Source of the DNA: Cherax quadricarinatus
Taxonomy: Eukaryota; Arthropoda; Malacostraca; Decapoda; Parastacidae
Assembly: GCF_038502225.1 (NCBI RefSeq)
Contig: NC_091292.1
Span: forward strand, 45,217,655 to 45,281,654
Length of the DNA: 64,000 nt
Direction of reading: 5' to 3'
A model generated the notes under the pieces. That model saw only the letters and a list, made by a program, of their open reading frames with translations, had not been told where the DNA came from and did no database searches. Below, one piece after another: positions 34,331 through 47,700 of this stretch. Every line of letters begins with the position of its first letter. Position 1 is the stretch's first letter. A program made the translations under genes and the position numbers.

Positions 34331-36626
34331 CCCCTGTTGAAAAAAATTAACGCTATAACACGCAATATGAGCAAGGGAGAACGAATCTACTATCTCAAAC
34401 TGCAAGCACAGGAGAAAATAAATGAACACGGTCAACAATGCTGATATTCAATCTGAGTCGCACACAGTGACACGAGGTATCAGCTATAAAGAAACTACAC
34501 TTACAAACGTTAACAACGTGAAAGTTACTCGAGAAATAACTTCTTACAATGCACTGATTACTGTCAACTAGGATGGGATCACCATCTGGAACATTAGGAA
34601 CAACAACAGACACTCTAGTGAGAGCACTAGCTGTAACAGAGACGTCTTTCTGCAGACAGCATGTCACATCAACAAGAGATGGCATTACTAGTTGCAAGTA
34701 ATCGTTTTCTGACAAGGCATCCCCTGTGGAGAAACTACTACTCGAACTAGCAGTCATTGCAGGGATAGGCTGTGCACTCAAGGCAGTCTGAGTGTCCTCG
34801 GACACTTGAGGCAACGGAACACTATCCTGCAAGTCTAAAGGTATAGGTGGAACACAGATGGGAGTGACAGAATTACCAGTGCCTGACCGCTCGGCTACGT
34901 TAATAAGTAATTCACGGATCTATAGGAACTTAATCTGAACTTCACTTTTCGCAGCACTTTGACAAATCTCAGATACAAGCTGTGAGAACAAACACATTGC
35001 TCAAGGGCTAGATATTGTCTTTCAGTCAGTAAGGAAATGTTGGTACTGTGGACTGATTCATATTGACTTGGACTGGCATGATACACTAAGTGAACGTTCA
35101 AAAGTGACTGGGACATCTCAGTGAACTTACTCAAGTGCATAAGACAAGAAAATAGAGAGAATAACACAATAAGCTTAAACGGGAAGAAAATGCTTAACTA
35201 TTCTGCATAAGTAATTAAAAGTTGACAGGTCACACAGTAAGTAAAGAACTCACACAAGAAAAATATGCTACTGAATGAACAACACTTTGAAAATCAAGAG
35301 AACTTGTACTTTACTCAAATCTGATTTGTTCAACTTTTACTTTAAATTGAATGAATGGCACAGTGAGTTGTCTTTACTTTCAATGCAACAGGGAAATACA
35401 CAACAAAATGATAAAATGGACTCAATAAAACTTGTGCAAAAAATAAAACAGAGGCACAATTCACTGAAATAAAATAAAATGACACAGACAGAATAAAATA
35501 TTATGCACAGAACAGAGCATATGAAACTGCACTGAAATAAACTGTTGCAATATTTCAAATAATTGCTAATCAAAAAAAAAAAAACACTGCTTAGAATCTC
35601 TGCAAGAAAAACTTTAGTGGCAACACAATATCTGCACAAGAATTATTGTAAAATGAGTCAATGTGCAATAATAAAAATTATTACACACACAAGAAAAGAA
35701 ATATATCAAGAAATGAACACTTTAACTCTTAACTGCACTCAAGCAACACTTAACAAGCAAAAGAACAATTTACTCTAAAAGAAGAACTTAAAAATTGCAC
35801 TAAAAGTGAATTTGTTCAAGAAAACATAAAAAATAATAGGTGCTAAAACACATAACAAAAAAAAGTTTGAACACTTACAGTGATGCAGAACACAACACAT
35901 CAACATAAACACAGTACTAGAATTTTCTTGCAATGAAACTTGATGTGTGAAAAATTTTGTAAAAATGATTTCTTGCCTGCACAAAAATAATGGCACTATT
36001 GTCTGTGGAAATAAGACAAATTAGACACTGGCTACATGAAAGAATATGAACACAAGAATGTTCAACACACAGGGAACAAAACAAAAATACACAAAAGCTG
36101 GGGAAAAAAAATATAACAGACAACACTGAGTTGTGATACAGAATATGAGGTGAAAAAATTACTGAAATACTTCACTGGAATACTGAGAACACAAGGTGAT
36201 TCTGAAGTGTAAATACAAGTTCTATACTGCTCATATGTCGCACACACAACAAAGCAAAAACACTAAGTACTTACTTTAAGTGTATAAAAAGATACACAAC
36301 ACAACAGACATAAGATAATGCACGAAAATTAACACTGAATTAAGAAGAGAAAAAAAGAATATTGCAATAAGTACATGATAAACACTGAGTCTGATCAAGA
36401 GTCACTGAATGTCACTAAGAGCAAAATCACTGGGAACATAAAACAAAATGTCTCAACACTCGCAAATGTCCCTATGAAAAAAAAATATTATCGCTGTAAC
36501 GACTTGGTGAAGAATGAGGTTGATGGTAGTGGAGAGTAGAGGATTGTTTATGTCGTCTTGCTGCTGTCCTCTGCACAGGTGATCGTAGAATTGCGCTTAC
36601 ATCGGCGATAGACTTCACACAGGAGG
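34331..36626. other. A-rich segment of unknown origin within E3
   Basis: 2.3 kb, very A-rich on the plus strand. Two minus-strand frames stand out: 34,395-34,832 (145 codons, Ser/Val-rich, containing EDTQTALSAQPIPAMTASSS) and 34,895-35,167 (90 codons). Their position just inside a possible primer site (36,627-36,644) would suit a gag leader and gag start, but I recognise no capsid or zinc-knuckle motif. It may be part of E3 or of a second inserted element. Confidence 0.3.
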
Positions 36627-36644
36627 CTTTTAACGGTGGCGCCA
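36627..36644 (-). other. Primer-binding-site-like sequence
   Basis: The minus strand reads TGGCGCCACCGTTAAAAG, preceded by G and then ...TCGACA, which looks like an LTR end (CA) followed by a TGG-starting primer site. No partner LTR was found in the window, so this is tentative. Confidence 0.35.
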
Positions 36645-38478
36645 CTGTCGAAGACACACTCTAGCTCTTGACCCCCTATGTGGTCCTTAAAATATGGTGC
36701 TACAACCCTTAGTACTTCACCAAAACACTGAAGAAGTTAGGTGAGTGGGTAATGGCTGAGTGAGGCATCTGAGGCCGCGTGGTGAGTGTAGTTGGGTTTG
36801 TGGGTTAGCAGGGCTAAGACCGGCGAGACACACGTGGTCGTGAGTGGTTGGGCATATGGGTTGAACGGCGTAAGCCTCACTGAGAACAACCACACTGCCG
36901 CGAAAATATTTCTAAGCCGACTGGCTTAAAAACAAACCCACGAAATACTACAACACCACAAGGATGAAAAAGAGCACTCAGAATGGCTTGGAGCTTGAAT
37001 CACAAGCGATGAAGACTACTCACGTGGCTTGCTTGAGTACTGGGGTAAGACACCTGGGTTAGTTGCTAGCTGGCTTATCTTAACCCTTCACACAGAATAG
37101 CTTGATAACTTCACACGATGAGCACAGCAGGGGTGGAAAGCTGGCTTGGCAGGCAAAAGAACTGGATGGGGTAGACTAGGCTCGACTGGGCTTCCTCACC
37201 ACAGATTGGAAGCTGGCTTATTTTGCAAACTCGGGTCAACCCCTCGGGAGTGATGCAAATAAGCAGATACACTAATACAAAGAGACTGACCAGTGAATAA
37301 TGTAGAAGCTGGTAGGAGCTTGGGCAGGAGAACTGGCTTGAGGTAGCAGGCTGGCATTAACCTCGGTAGGCCTGTGAAAATTTGTGTGGACTGCCTCCAA
37401 GTGAGTCACCTACCCTGGCAAACTCTGTTGACACCGAGCTCTGAGGTGGGTACCTCAGCCTCACAAGTGGCTTATAGGACAGATTTTCACAAATGATTGG
37501 TATTGCAAGAAACCTCGCCTGCATGCACGTATAAAGGACTAACTTACTTGGTGTTGCAGCATATATCCTGATCTTCAACTTCTCTAAGCTTAGCTTTAGC
37601 CCCTTTGGACTTTCCCTCAGAAACCACGTGCAACCGGGAGCCTTAATTCCTGCAATATTCAATCGTATTTAGTGTCCTTCCTGCACCTCAGAAATTCCTA
37701 TGTCCAAGAGGGTATGTATCCCCTAGTATAACTATGCAGACTCAGACACTAGCTTCCAGACTGCTCTGAGACACTGGTACTTACTGGGCATGCTCTGCCA
37801 GCTGCAACACAGGCCCACAGATAAACTCACTCACAATCTCCCCAGACACTGGCCAGAAATCTACGAGATAAAGGAGGTCTTGTCTTACTGTATGGGCCTG
37901 ACGGAGGTCATCTACGGTACATCGAGGTGCCTCTACCAGATTTCCCCAGGTCTCAAATGTGAAGACACGTGGGGGCGCCGTCTGCTGATCACGGCACGTC
38001 TTGTCCAGTTGGTGTCTGTCTTAAGAAGAACAAGCTGGTCCCTCTTCCAGACCCTCGTCTCTTCCTTCAAACTAGGGCTACCAGTTCTCCCAAGCTAACT
38101 TATCCTAGTGTTTGCCTACATTATTGACCTATTACTACCTATGTTAAGGTCTTAGGTCTACATTATCATTATCTACAGATGCCTTAGTAAACCTAATATT
38201 AGTGTACTACCAGTAAAACTACCTACTCCTTCCCTGAAGAGTAAATCTATAAATTAAATACATGCCTACCAAGAATCCATCGCCGACAAGAGAATGCTTC
38301 CCTGTTTGGGTGGGGTATAAGGGCCATCCAGCTCAGCCGTCCCGTATGGCCATGCTGGATCTGTCCTGTGGAATTTTAGGGACCAAATAAATTTCCACAA
38401 GGCCTACTGGTGACACGAAAAGGCCGTCTTGCTGGTCGAAATTTATCTCCAGAAATCGATGTAATCGTCAGAATTACA
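36645..38478. other. E3 right internal region, no coding recognised
   Basis: Moderately GC sequence. A plus frame (37,790-38,098, 102 codons) and a minus frame (37,357-37,662, 101 codons) show no domain I know. It may be the long leader of E3 or another element. Confidence 0.3.
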
Positions 38479-38496
38479 GGCCCTCCGATGCCACCA
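38479..38496 (-). other. E3 primer-binding-site candidate
   Basis: The minus strand reads TGGTGGCATCGGAGGGCC, starting three bases inside the right arm. Sequences of the form TGGTGGCA.CGG.GGG are common primer sites of Ty3/gypsy elements. I do not assign a tRNA. Confidence 0.55.
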
Positions 38497-38499
38497 TTT

Positions 38500-38786
38500 T
38501 ATCGTAGGGGTTCTTAAATGGAGATATCGAGGGTTGAAGGTAGACACACTTGTTGGATGGTAGCATATATTGTCAGACTGAGGTGATGAGAAATGGAGCC
38601 CAGCCTTGCCGTGTTCTTGTCTGGATGGTCTGCCGCCGAGTGAGAGGGAGGCAGAGGTACGAACCTACACATGCGCATCCCGTGACGTCACACAAAGTCA
38701 CAGGCCTACAAGGGATCTCCTATCTAAAGCACATGGATGATACTAATATGCTATGCTATATAACACAGGGATCAGCAACTATGCTG
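38500..38786 (-). repeat. E3 5' LTR (right arm, outer edge lost)
   Basis: 287 bp matching the left arm with five differences. On the outer side it passes straight into array sequence (ATGCTG|GGGTCCAGTACC), whereas the left arm continues ACAGCTCGG, so the outer few bases or more are missing. Confidence 0.7.
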
Positions 38787-41700
38787 GGGTCCAGTACCCC
38801 GGTTACTGGGGTCCAGTACACCGGTTACTGAGGTCCAGTACATAGGTTATTAGGAGCGTTCTCCGGTTACTGGGGTCCAGTACCCCGGTTGCTGGGGTCC
38901 AGTGCCCAGGTTACTGGGGTCCAGTACTCCAGTTACTGGGTTCCAGTACCCCAGTTACTGGGGCCCAATACCCCACATACTGAGTCCAGTACCCCGGTTA
39001 TTGTGGTCCAGTACCCCAGTTATTGGGGTCCAGTACACTGGTTACTGGGGTCCAGTACCCCAGTTATTGGGGTCCAGTACTCCAGTTACTGGGTTCCAGT
39101 ACCCCAGATACTGGGGCCCAATACCCCAGTTACTGAGTCCAGTAACCCGGTTACTGGGATCCAGTGCCCCAGTTACTGGGGTCCAGTGCCCCGGTTGCTG
39201 GGGTCCAGTGCCCCGGTTACTGGGGTCCAGTACCCCAGTTATTGGGGTCCAGTACCCCGGTTGCTGAGGTCCAGTGCCCCGGATACTGGGGTCCAGTACT
39301 CTAATTGCTGGGTTCCAGTACCAGAGTTACAGGGGCCCAATACCCCAGTTACTGGGCCCAGTACCCCGATTACTGGGGTGCAGTACCCCAGTTACTGGGT
39401 CCAGTGCCCTGGTTACTGGGGCCCAGTACCCCAGTTACTGGGGTCCTGTACCCCGATTACTTGGGCCCAGTACTCTGGTTACTGGGGTCCAGGACCATGG
39501 CTACAACAGACCAGTGCCCTGGTTACTGGGGTCCAGTACTCCGGTTCCTGGGATCCCGTACCCCGGTTACTGGGGTCCAGTACCCCGGTTACTGGAGTCC
39601 AGTACCCAGGATACTGGGTTCCAGTACCCTGGTTACTGGGGTCCAGTACCCTGGTTACTGGGGATCAGTTCCAGGGTTACTGGGGTCCAGTACCCCGGTT
39701 ACAGGGTCCTGTACCTCGGTTACTGGGGTCCAGTACGCTGGTTACGGGGGTCCAATACACCGGTTACTGGGGTCCAGTACCCCGGGTACTGGCGTCCTGT
39801 ATCCCCGTTACTAGGATCTAGTGCCCCAGTTACTGGGGTCCAGTACCCCGGTTACTGGGGTCCAGTACCCCGGTTACTGGGGTCCAATACCCCGGTTACT
39901 GGGGTCCAGTACCCCGGTTACTAGGGTCCAGTACCCTGGTTACTGGATTCCAGTGCCCCAGTTACTGGGGTCAGGTGCCCCGGTTACTGGGGTCCAGTAC
40001 CTCAGTAGCTGGGGTCCAGTACTCCTGTTACTGAGGTCCAGTTCCCCGGTTTCTGGGGTTCAGTACCCAGGTTACTGGGGTCCAGTACCCCGGTTAATCG
40101 GGTCCAGTACCCCTGTTACGAGGGTCAAGCACCCAGGTTACTGGGGTGCAGTAACCCGGCTACTGGGGTCCATTACCCCAATTACTGGGGCCCAGTTCCC
40201 CGGTTACTGGGTCCTGTACCCCGGTTACTGGACTCCCGTACCCTGGTTACTGGGGTCCAGTGCCCCGGTTACTGGGGTCCAGTACCCAGGTTACTGGGGT
40301 CTAGTACTCCGGTTACTGGGATCCAGTTCTCCGGTTACTGGGGTCCAGTACCCCGGTTACTGCAGTCCAGTTCCGCGTTTAGTGTAGTCCAGTGCCCCTG
40401 ATACTGGGGTCCAGTACCCCGGTTACTGGGGTCCAGTACCCCGGTTACTGGGGTCCAGTACCTCGGTTACTGTGGTCCAGTACCTCGGTTACTGTGGTCC
40501 AGTACCCTGGTTACTGGGGTCCAGTACCCCAGTTACTGGGGTTTAGTACCCCGGTTACTGGGGTCCAGTACCCCGATTACTAGGGTCCAATACGTCGGTT
40601 ACTCTGGTCCAGTACTTCGGTTACTGTAGTCCAGTTCCTCGGTTACTGGGGTACAGTACCCGGTTACTGGGGTCCAGTACCCCGGTTACTGGGGTCCAGT
40701 ACCCCGGTTACTGGGTTCCAGTACCCTGGTTACTGGGGTCCAGTACCCTGGTTACTGGGGTTCAGTTCCAGGGTTACTGGGGTCCAGTACCCCGGTTACT
40801 GGGTCCAGTACCCCTGTTACTGAGGCCCAATACCCCAGTTACTGAGTCCAGTAACCCGGTTACTGGGATCTAGTGCCCCAGTTACTGGGGTCCAGTGCCC
40901 CAATTGCTGGGGTCCAGTGCCCCAATTGCTGGGGTCCAGTGCCCCGGTTACTGGAGACCAGTACCCGGTTATTGGGGTCCAGTACCCCGGTTGCTGGGTT
41001 CCAGTACCCCGGTTACTGGGGCCCAATACCCCAGTTACTGGGCCCAGTACCCCGATTACTGGGGTGCAGTACCCCAGTTACTGGGTCCAGTGCCCTGGTT
41101 ACTGGGGCCCAGTACCCCAGTTACTGGGGTCCTGTACCCCGGTTACTTGGGCCCAGTACTCTGGTTACTGGGGTCCAGGACCATGGCTACAACGAACCAG
41201 TGCCCTGGTTACTGAGGTACAGTACTCCGGTTCCTAGGGTCCCGTACCCCGGTTACTGGGGTCCAGTTCCCCTGTTACTGAGGTCCAGTACCCCGGTTAC
41301 TGGGTTCCAGTACACTGGTTACTGGGGTCCAGTACCCTGGTTACTGGGGATCAGTTCCAGGGTTACTGGGGTCCAGTACCCCGGTTACAGGGTCCAGTAC
41401 CTCGGTTACTGGGCTCCAGTACGCTGGTTACTGGGGTCCAATACCCCGGTTACTGGGGTCCAATACCCCGGGTACTGGCGTCCTGTATCCCGGTTACTTG
41501 GATCTAGTGCCCCAGTTACTGGGGTCCAGTACCTCGGTTACTGGGGTCCAGTACCCCGATTACTGGGGTCCAGTACGTTGGTTACTGGGGTCCAGTACCC
41601 TGGTTACTGGATTCCAGTGCCCCAGTTACTGGGGTCAGGTACCCCGGTTACTGGGGTCCAGTAACCCGATTACTGGGTCCAGTACCCCCGTTGCTGGGGT

Positions 41701-44700
41701 TCAGTACCCTGGTTACTGGGGTCCAGTGCCCCGGTTACTGGGGTCCAGTGCCCCGGTTACTGGGGTCCAGTACCCCAGTAGCTGGGGTCCAGTACTCCTG
41801 TTACTGTGGTCCAGTTCCCCTGTTTCTGGGGTTTAGTACCCAGGTTACTGGGGTCCAGTTCCCCGGGTACTGGGTCCAGTACCCCGGTTACTGGGGTCCA
41901 GTACCCAGGTTACTGGGGTTCAGTACCCCGGTTACTGGGGTCCAATACCCCGGTTACTGGGGTCCAGTACCTCGGTTACTTCAGTCCAGTTCCGCGTTTA
42001 GCGTAGTCCAGTACCCCTGATACTGGGGTCCAGTACTCTGGTTACTGGGGTCCAGTACCCCAGTTACTGGGGTTTAGTGCCCCGTATACTGGGGTCCAGT
42101 TCCCCGATTACTAGGGTCCAATACGTCGGTTACTCTGGTCCAGTTCCTCGGTTACTGTAGTCCAGTTCCTCGGTTTCACGTGTACAGTACCCGGTTACTG
42201 GGGTCCAGTACCCCGGTTACTGGGGTCCAGTACCCCGGTTACTGGGTTCCAGTACCCCGGTTACTGGGGTCCAGTACCCTGGTTACTGGGGTTCAGTTCC
42301 AGGGTTACTGGGGCCCAGTACCCCGGTTATTGGGTCCAGTACCTCGGTTACTGGGATCCAGTACGCTGATTACTTGGGTCCAATTCCCCGGTTACTGGGT
42401 TCCAGTACCCCGGTTACTGGGGTCCAGTACCACTGTTACTGAGGTCAAGTTCCCCGGTTACTGGGGTTCATTACCCCGGTTACTGCAGTCCAGTTCCCCG
42501 TTTACTGTAGTCCAGAACCCCTGATAATGGGTTCCAGTACCCCGGTTACTGGGATCCAGTACCCAGGTTACTGGGGTCCAGTGCCCCGGTTACTGGGGTC
42601 CAGTGACATGGCTACAGGGGTCCAGTACCCTGGTCACTGTGGTCCAGTACCCCAGTTCCTAGGGTCCTGTGTCCCGGTTCCTGGGGTCCATTACCTCAGT
42701 TACTGGGGTCCAGTACCCCGGTTGCTGGGGTCCAGTTCCCTAGTTACTGGGGTCCAGTACCCCTGTTACTGGGGTCCAGTACCCCGGTTACTGGGGTCAA
42801 GTACCCCGGTTACTGGAGTCCAGTGCCCCAGTTACTGGGTCCAGTGCCCCGGTTGCTGGGGTCCAGTGTCCTAGTTACTGGGGTCCAGTACCCCGGTTAT
42901 TGGGGTCCAGTACCCCCGTTACTGGCGTCCAGTATCCCGGTTACTTGGGTCCAGTACATTGGTTATTGGGGCGTTCTCCGGTTACTGGGGTCCAATATCT
43001 CGGTTGCTGGGGTCCAGTGCCCCTGTTACCGGGGTCCAGTACTCCAGTTACTTGGTTCCAGTACCCCAGTCACTGGGGCCAAATACCCCGGTTACTGGGT
43101 TCAGTACCCCGGTTACTGGAGTCCAGTACCCCGGTTACTGGGGTCCAGTGGTCTGGTTACTGGGGCCCAGTACGCCAGTTACTGGGGTCCAGTACCCCGG
43201 TTACTTGGGCCCAGTACCCTGGTTACTGGGGTCCAGTACCATGGCTGCAACGGTAAAGTACCCTGGTTACTGGGGTACAGTATCCCAGTTCCTGGGGTCC
43301 CGTACCCCGGTTACTGGGGTCCAATACCCCTGTTACTGGGTTCCAGTACCCCGGTTACTGGGGTCCAGTTCCCTGGTTACTGGGGTTCAGTTCCCCGGTT
43401 ACTGGGGTCCAGTATCCCGGATACTGGGGTCCAGTACCTCGGTTACTGGGAACCAGTATGCCGGTTACTGGGGTCCAATACCCCGGTTACTGGGGTCCAG
43501 TACCCCGGTTATTGGCATCCTGTAAACTGGTTACTGGGATCCAGTGCCCCAGTTACTGGGGTCCATTACCCCCATTACTGGGGTCCAGTACCTCGGTTAC
43601 TGGGGTTCAGTACCCCTGTTACTGGGGTCCAGTTCCCCGGTTACTGGGGCCCAGTACCCCAGTTACTGGGGTCCAGTACCCCGGTTACTGGGGTCCAGTA
43701 CCCCAGTTGCTGGTGTCCAGTACCCCTGTTACTGGGGTCAAGCACCCAGGTCACTGAGGTCCAGTACCCAGGTTACTGATGTCCATTACCCCAGTTACTG
43801 GGGCCCAGTTCCCCGGTTTCTGGGTCCCGTACCCGGTTACTGGACTCCCGTACCCCAGTTACTTTGGTCCAGTACCCCGGTTACTGGGGTCCAGTACCCC
43901 GGTTACTGGGGTCCAGTTCCCCGTTTACTAGGGTCCAGTACCCCGGTTACTGCAGTCCAGTTCCCCGTTTACTGTAGTCCAGTACCCCTGATACTGGGGT
44001 CCAGTACCCCGGTTACTGGGGTCCAGTACCCCGGTTACTGGGGTCCAGTACCTCGGTTACTGTGGTCCAGTACCTCGCTTACTGTTGTCCAGTACCTTCG
44101 TTACTGGGGTTCAGTACCCCAGTTACTGGGGTCCAGTACCTCGGTTACTGGGGTCCAGTACCCCGATTACTGTGGTCCAGTACGTCGGTTACTCTGGTCC
44201 AGTACCTCGGTTACTGTAGTCCAGTTCCCCGGTTACTGGGGTCCAGTTCCCCGGTTACTGGGGTCCATTACCCCGGTTACTGGGGTCCAGTGCCCCGGTT
44301 TCTGGGGTCTAGTATCCCGGGTACTGGGGTCCAGTACCCCGGTTACAGGGGTCCAGTGCCATGGCTACAGGGGTCCAGTACCCTGGTTACTGGGGTCCAG
44401 TTCCCCGGTTCCTGGAGTCCAGTACCCCGGTTGCTGGGGTCCATTACCTCGGTTGCTTGGGTCCAGTACCCCGGTTGCTGGGATCCAGTTCCCTAGTTAC
44501 TGGGGTCCAGTACCCGAGTTGCTGGGGTCCAGTACCCCGGTTACTGGGGTCAAGTACCCCGGTTACTGGAGTCCAGTGCCCCAGTTACTGGGGTCCAGTG
44601 CCCCGGTTGCTCGGGTCCAGTACCCTGGTTATTGGGGTCAAGTACCCCGGTTACTGGCGTCCAGTATCCCGGTTACTGGTGTCCAGTACATTGGGTATTG

Positions 44701-47700
44701 GGGCGTTCTCCGGTTACTTCGGTCAAATATCTCGGTTTCTGGGGTCCAGTACCATGGTTGCCGGGGTCCAGTACTCCAGTTACTGGGTTCCAGTACCCTA
44801 GTTACTGGGGCCCAATACCCCGGTTATTGGGTTCAGTACCCAGAGTACTGTAGTCCAGTACCTCGGTTACTGGGGTCCAGTGCTCCGGTTACTGGGGCCC
44901 AGTACTTCAGTTACTGGGGTCCAGTACCCCGGTTACTTGGGCCCAGTACCCTGGTTACTGGGGTCCAATACCATGGCTACAACGGTACAGTACCCTGGTT
45001 ACTGGGGTACAGTTCCCAAGTTCCTGGGGTCCCGTACCCCAGTTACTGGGGTCCAGTACACCGGTTACTGGGTTCTAGTACCCCGGTTACTGGGGTCCAG
45101 TACCCTGGCTACTGGGGTTCAGTTCCCCGGTTTCTGGCGTCCAGTATCCCAGTTACTGGGGTCCAGTACCTCGGTTACTGGGATACAGTATGCCGGTTAC
45201 TGGGGTCCAATACCCCGGTTACTGGGGTCCAGTATCCCGGTTACTGGCGTTTTGTACCCCGGTTTCTGTGATCTAGTGCCCCAGTTACTGGGGTCCAGTA
45301 CCCCCATTACTGGGTTCCAGTACCCCGGTTACTGGGGTTCAGTACCCCGGTTACTGGGGTCCAGTTCCCCGGTTACTGGAGTCCAGTACCCCAGTTACTG
45401 GGGTCCAGTACCCCGGTTACTGGGGTCCAGTACCCCAATTGCTGGGGTCCAGTGCTACGGTTACTGGGGTCCAGTTCCCCGGTTATTGGGCTCCAGTATC
45501 CCGGTTACTTGGGTCCAGTGCCCCGGTTACTATGGTCCAATACCCCGGTTACTGGGGTCCAGTACCCCGGTAACTGGGTCCAGTACCCTGGTGACTGGGG
45601 TTCAGTACCCCACTTACTGGGGCCCAGTACCCTGGTTACTGGGTCCAGTACCCCGGTTACTGGGGTGCAGTGCCCCGGTTACTGGGGACCAGTACCCCGG
45701 TTACTGGGGTCCAGTACCCTGGTTACTGGGGTTCAGTACCCTAGTTACTGCACTCCAGTTCCCCGATTACTGTGGTCCAGTACCCCGGTTACTGGGGTCC
45801 AGTACCCCGGTTACTGGGGTTCAGTACCCAGGTTATTCGGGTCCAGTACCTCAGTTACTGTGGTCTAGTACCTCGGTTACTGAGGTCCAGTACCCAGGTT
45901 ACTGGGGTCCAGTACCCCAGTTAATGGGGTCCAGTACCCCGGTTACTGGGGTCCAGTACCCCGATTACTGGGGTCCAGTACCTCGGTTACTGGGGTCCAG
46001 TGACCCGGTTACTGGGGTCTAGTAACCCGGGTGTTTGGGTCCAGTACCCCGGTTACTGGGGTCCAGTACCATGGCTACAGTGGTCCAGTATCCTGGTTAC
46101 TGGGGTCCAGTGCCCCGGTTGCTGGGGTCCAGTACCCCGGTTCCTGGAGTCCATTACCCCGGTTACTGGGGTCCAGTACCCCGGTTCCTTGGGTCCAGTT
46201 CCCCGGTTACTGTGGCCCAGTACCCCGGTTCCTGCGGTCCAGTACCCTGGGTACTGGGGTCCAGTTCCCCGGTTACTGGGGTCCAGTTCCCCGGTTACTT
46301 GGGTCCAGTACCTCGGTTACTGTGGTCCAGTACGCTGGTTACTGGGGTCCAGTACCCTGTTTACTTGTGTTCAATTCCCCGGTTACTGGGGTCCTGTATC
46401 CCAGTTACTGGGATTCAGTACCCTAGTTACTGGGGTCCAGTACCCCTGTTACTGGGGTCCAGTTTCCCGGTTACTGGGGTCCAGCACCCAGGTTACCTGG
46501 GTTCAGTACCTTGGTTACTGTGGTTCAGTACCCCAGTTACTGGGATTCAGTACCCCAGTGACTGGGGTCCAGTACTCCAGTTAGGGTCCAGTACCCCGGT
46601 TACTGGGGTCCAGCACCCCGGTTGCTGGGGTCCAATACCTTTGTTACTGGGGTCCAGTACCCCGGTTACTTGGGTCCAGTACCCCGGTTACTGGGATCCA
46701 GTTCCCCGATTACTGGGGTCCGATGCCCCGGTTACTGGAGTCTAGTACCCCCATTACTGGGGTCAGATACTCCGTTTACTGGGGTCCAGTACTCCAGTTA
46801 CTGGGGTCCAGTACCCCGTTTGCTGGGGTCCAGTACCCCAGTTACTGTGGTCCAGTACCCCGGTTACTTGGGTCCAGTTTCCCGATTACTGTGGTCCAGT
46901 GTCCTGGTTACTGGGGTCCAGTATCTCGGTTACTGTGTTCCAGTACCCCAATTACTGGGGTCCAGTACCCCAATTACTGGGGTCCAGTACCTCGGTTACT
47001 GAGGTCCAGTACCTCGGTTACTGTGGTCCAGTACCCCGGGTACTGTGGTCCAGTACCCCGGTTCCTGGGGTCCAGTACCCCAGTTACTGGGGTCTAGTAC
47101 CCCAGTTACTGGGGTCCAGCACCCCAGTTACTGGGGTTCAGTACCTCAGTTACTGGGGCCCAGCACCCCAGTTACTGGGGTCCAGTACCCTGGTTACTGG
47201 GGTCCAGTACCCCAGTTACTGGGGTCTAGTACCCCAGTTACTGGGGTCCAGTACCCCAGTTGCTGGGGTCCAGTACCCCTGTTACTGGTTCCCTGTACCC
47301 CAGTTACTGGGGTCCAGTACCCCAGTTACTGAGGCCCAGTACCCCGGCTACTGGGGTCCAATACCCCTGTTACTGGGGTCCAGTACCCCAGTTACTGGGT
47401 CCAGTACCCCAGTTACTGGGGTCCAGTACCCCGGTTACTGGGGTCCAGTGCCCCAGTTACTGGGGCCCAGTACCCCGGTTACTGAGGTCCAGTACCCCAT
47501 TTACTGTGGGTCAAAACCCTGGTTATTAGGTTCCTGTATTCCAGTTGCTTGGGCCCAGAACCATAGTTACTGGGGTCTAGTATCCCTGTTACTGGGGTCC
47601 AGTACCCTGGTTACTGGGGTCCAGTGCCCCAGTTACTGGGGTCTAGTACCCCAGTAACTTTTCCCAGTACCCTGGTTACTGGGGTCCAGTACGCCGGTAA

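Larger units (their letters stand above)
31939..38786 (-). mobile_element. E3: Ty3/gypsy element, internally deleted, inside the array
   Basis: Direct repeats of 287 bp (31,939-32,225 and 38,500-38,786, five differences) bound 6.3 kb that codes for RNase H and integrase on the minus strand in the normal gypsy order. Array repeats touch both outer edges. A primer-site-like sequence lies 3 nt inside the right arm. Protease, RT and most of gag are not recognisable, and a large A-rich segment fills the middle. It differs from E1 in sequence and domain order. Confidence 0.72.

Noticed and set aside
37790..38098. 102-codon plus frame within E3
   Set aside because: No recognisable domain, and it lies in what is probably leader sequence; not supported as a gene.
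43544..45271. 575-codon open frame in the array, and many others (375, 409, 400 codons) that could look like a repeat protein
   Set aside because: The 22-bp unit has no stop in any plus-strand frame, and 22 is not a multiple of 3, so all frames are open and give the same 22-residue pattern. Frames overlap fully, variants are not biased to third positions, and insertions or deletions are tolerated. The minus strand is closed by TAA in CAGTAAC. Nothing indicates coding.
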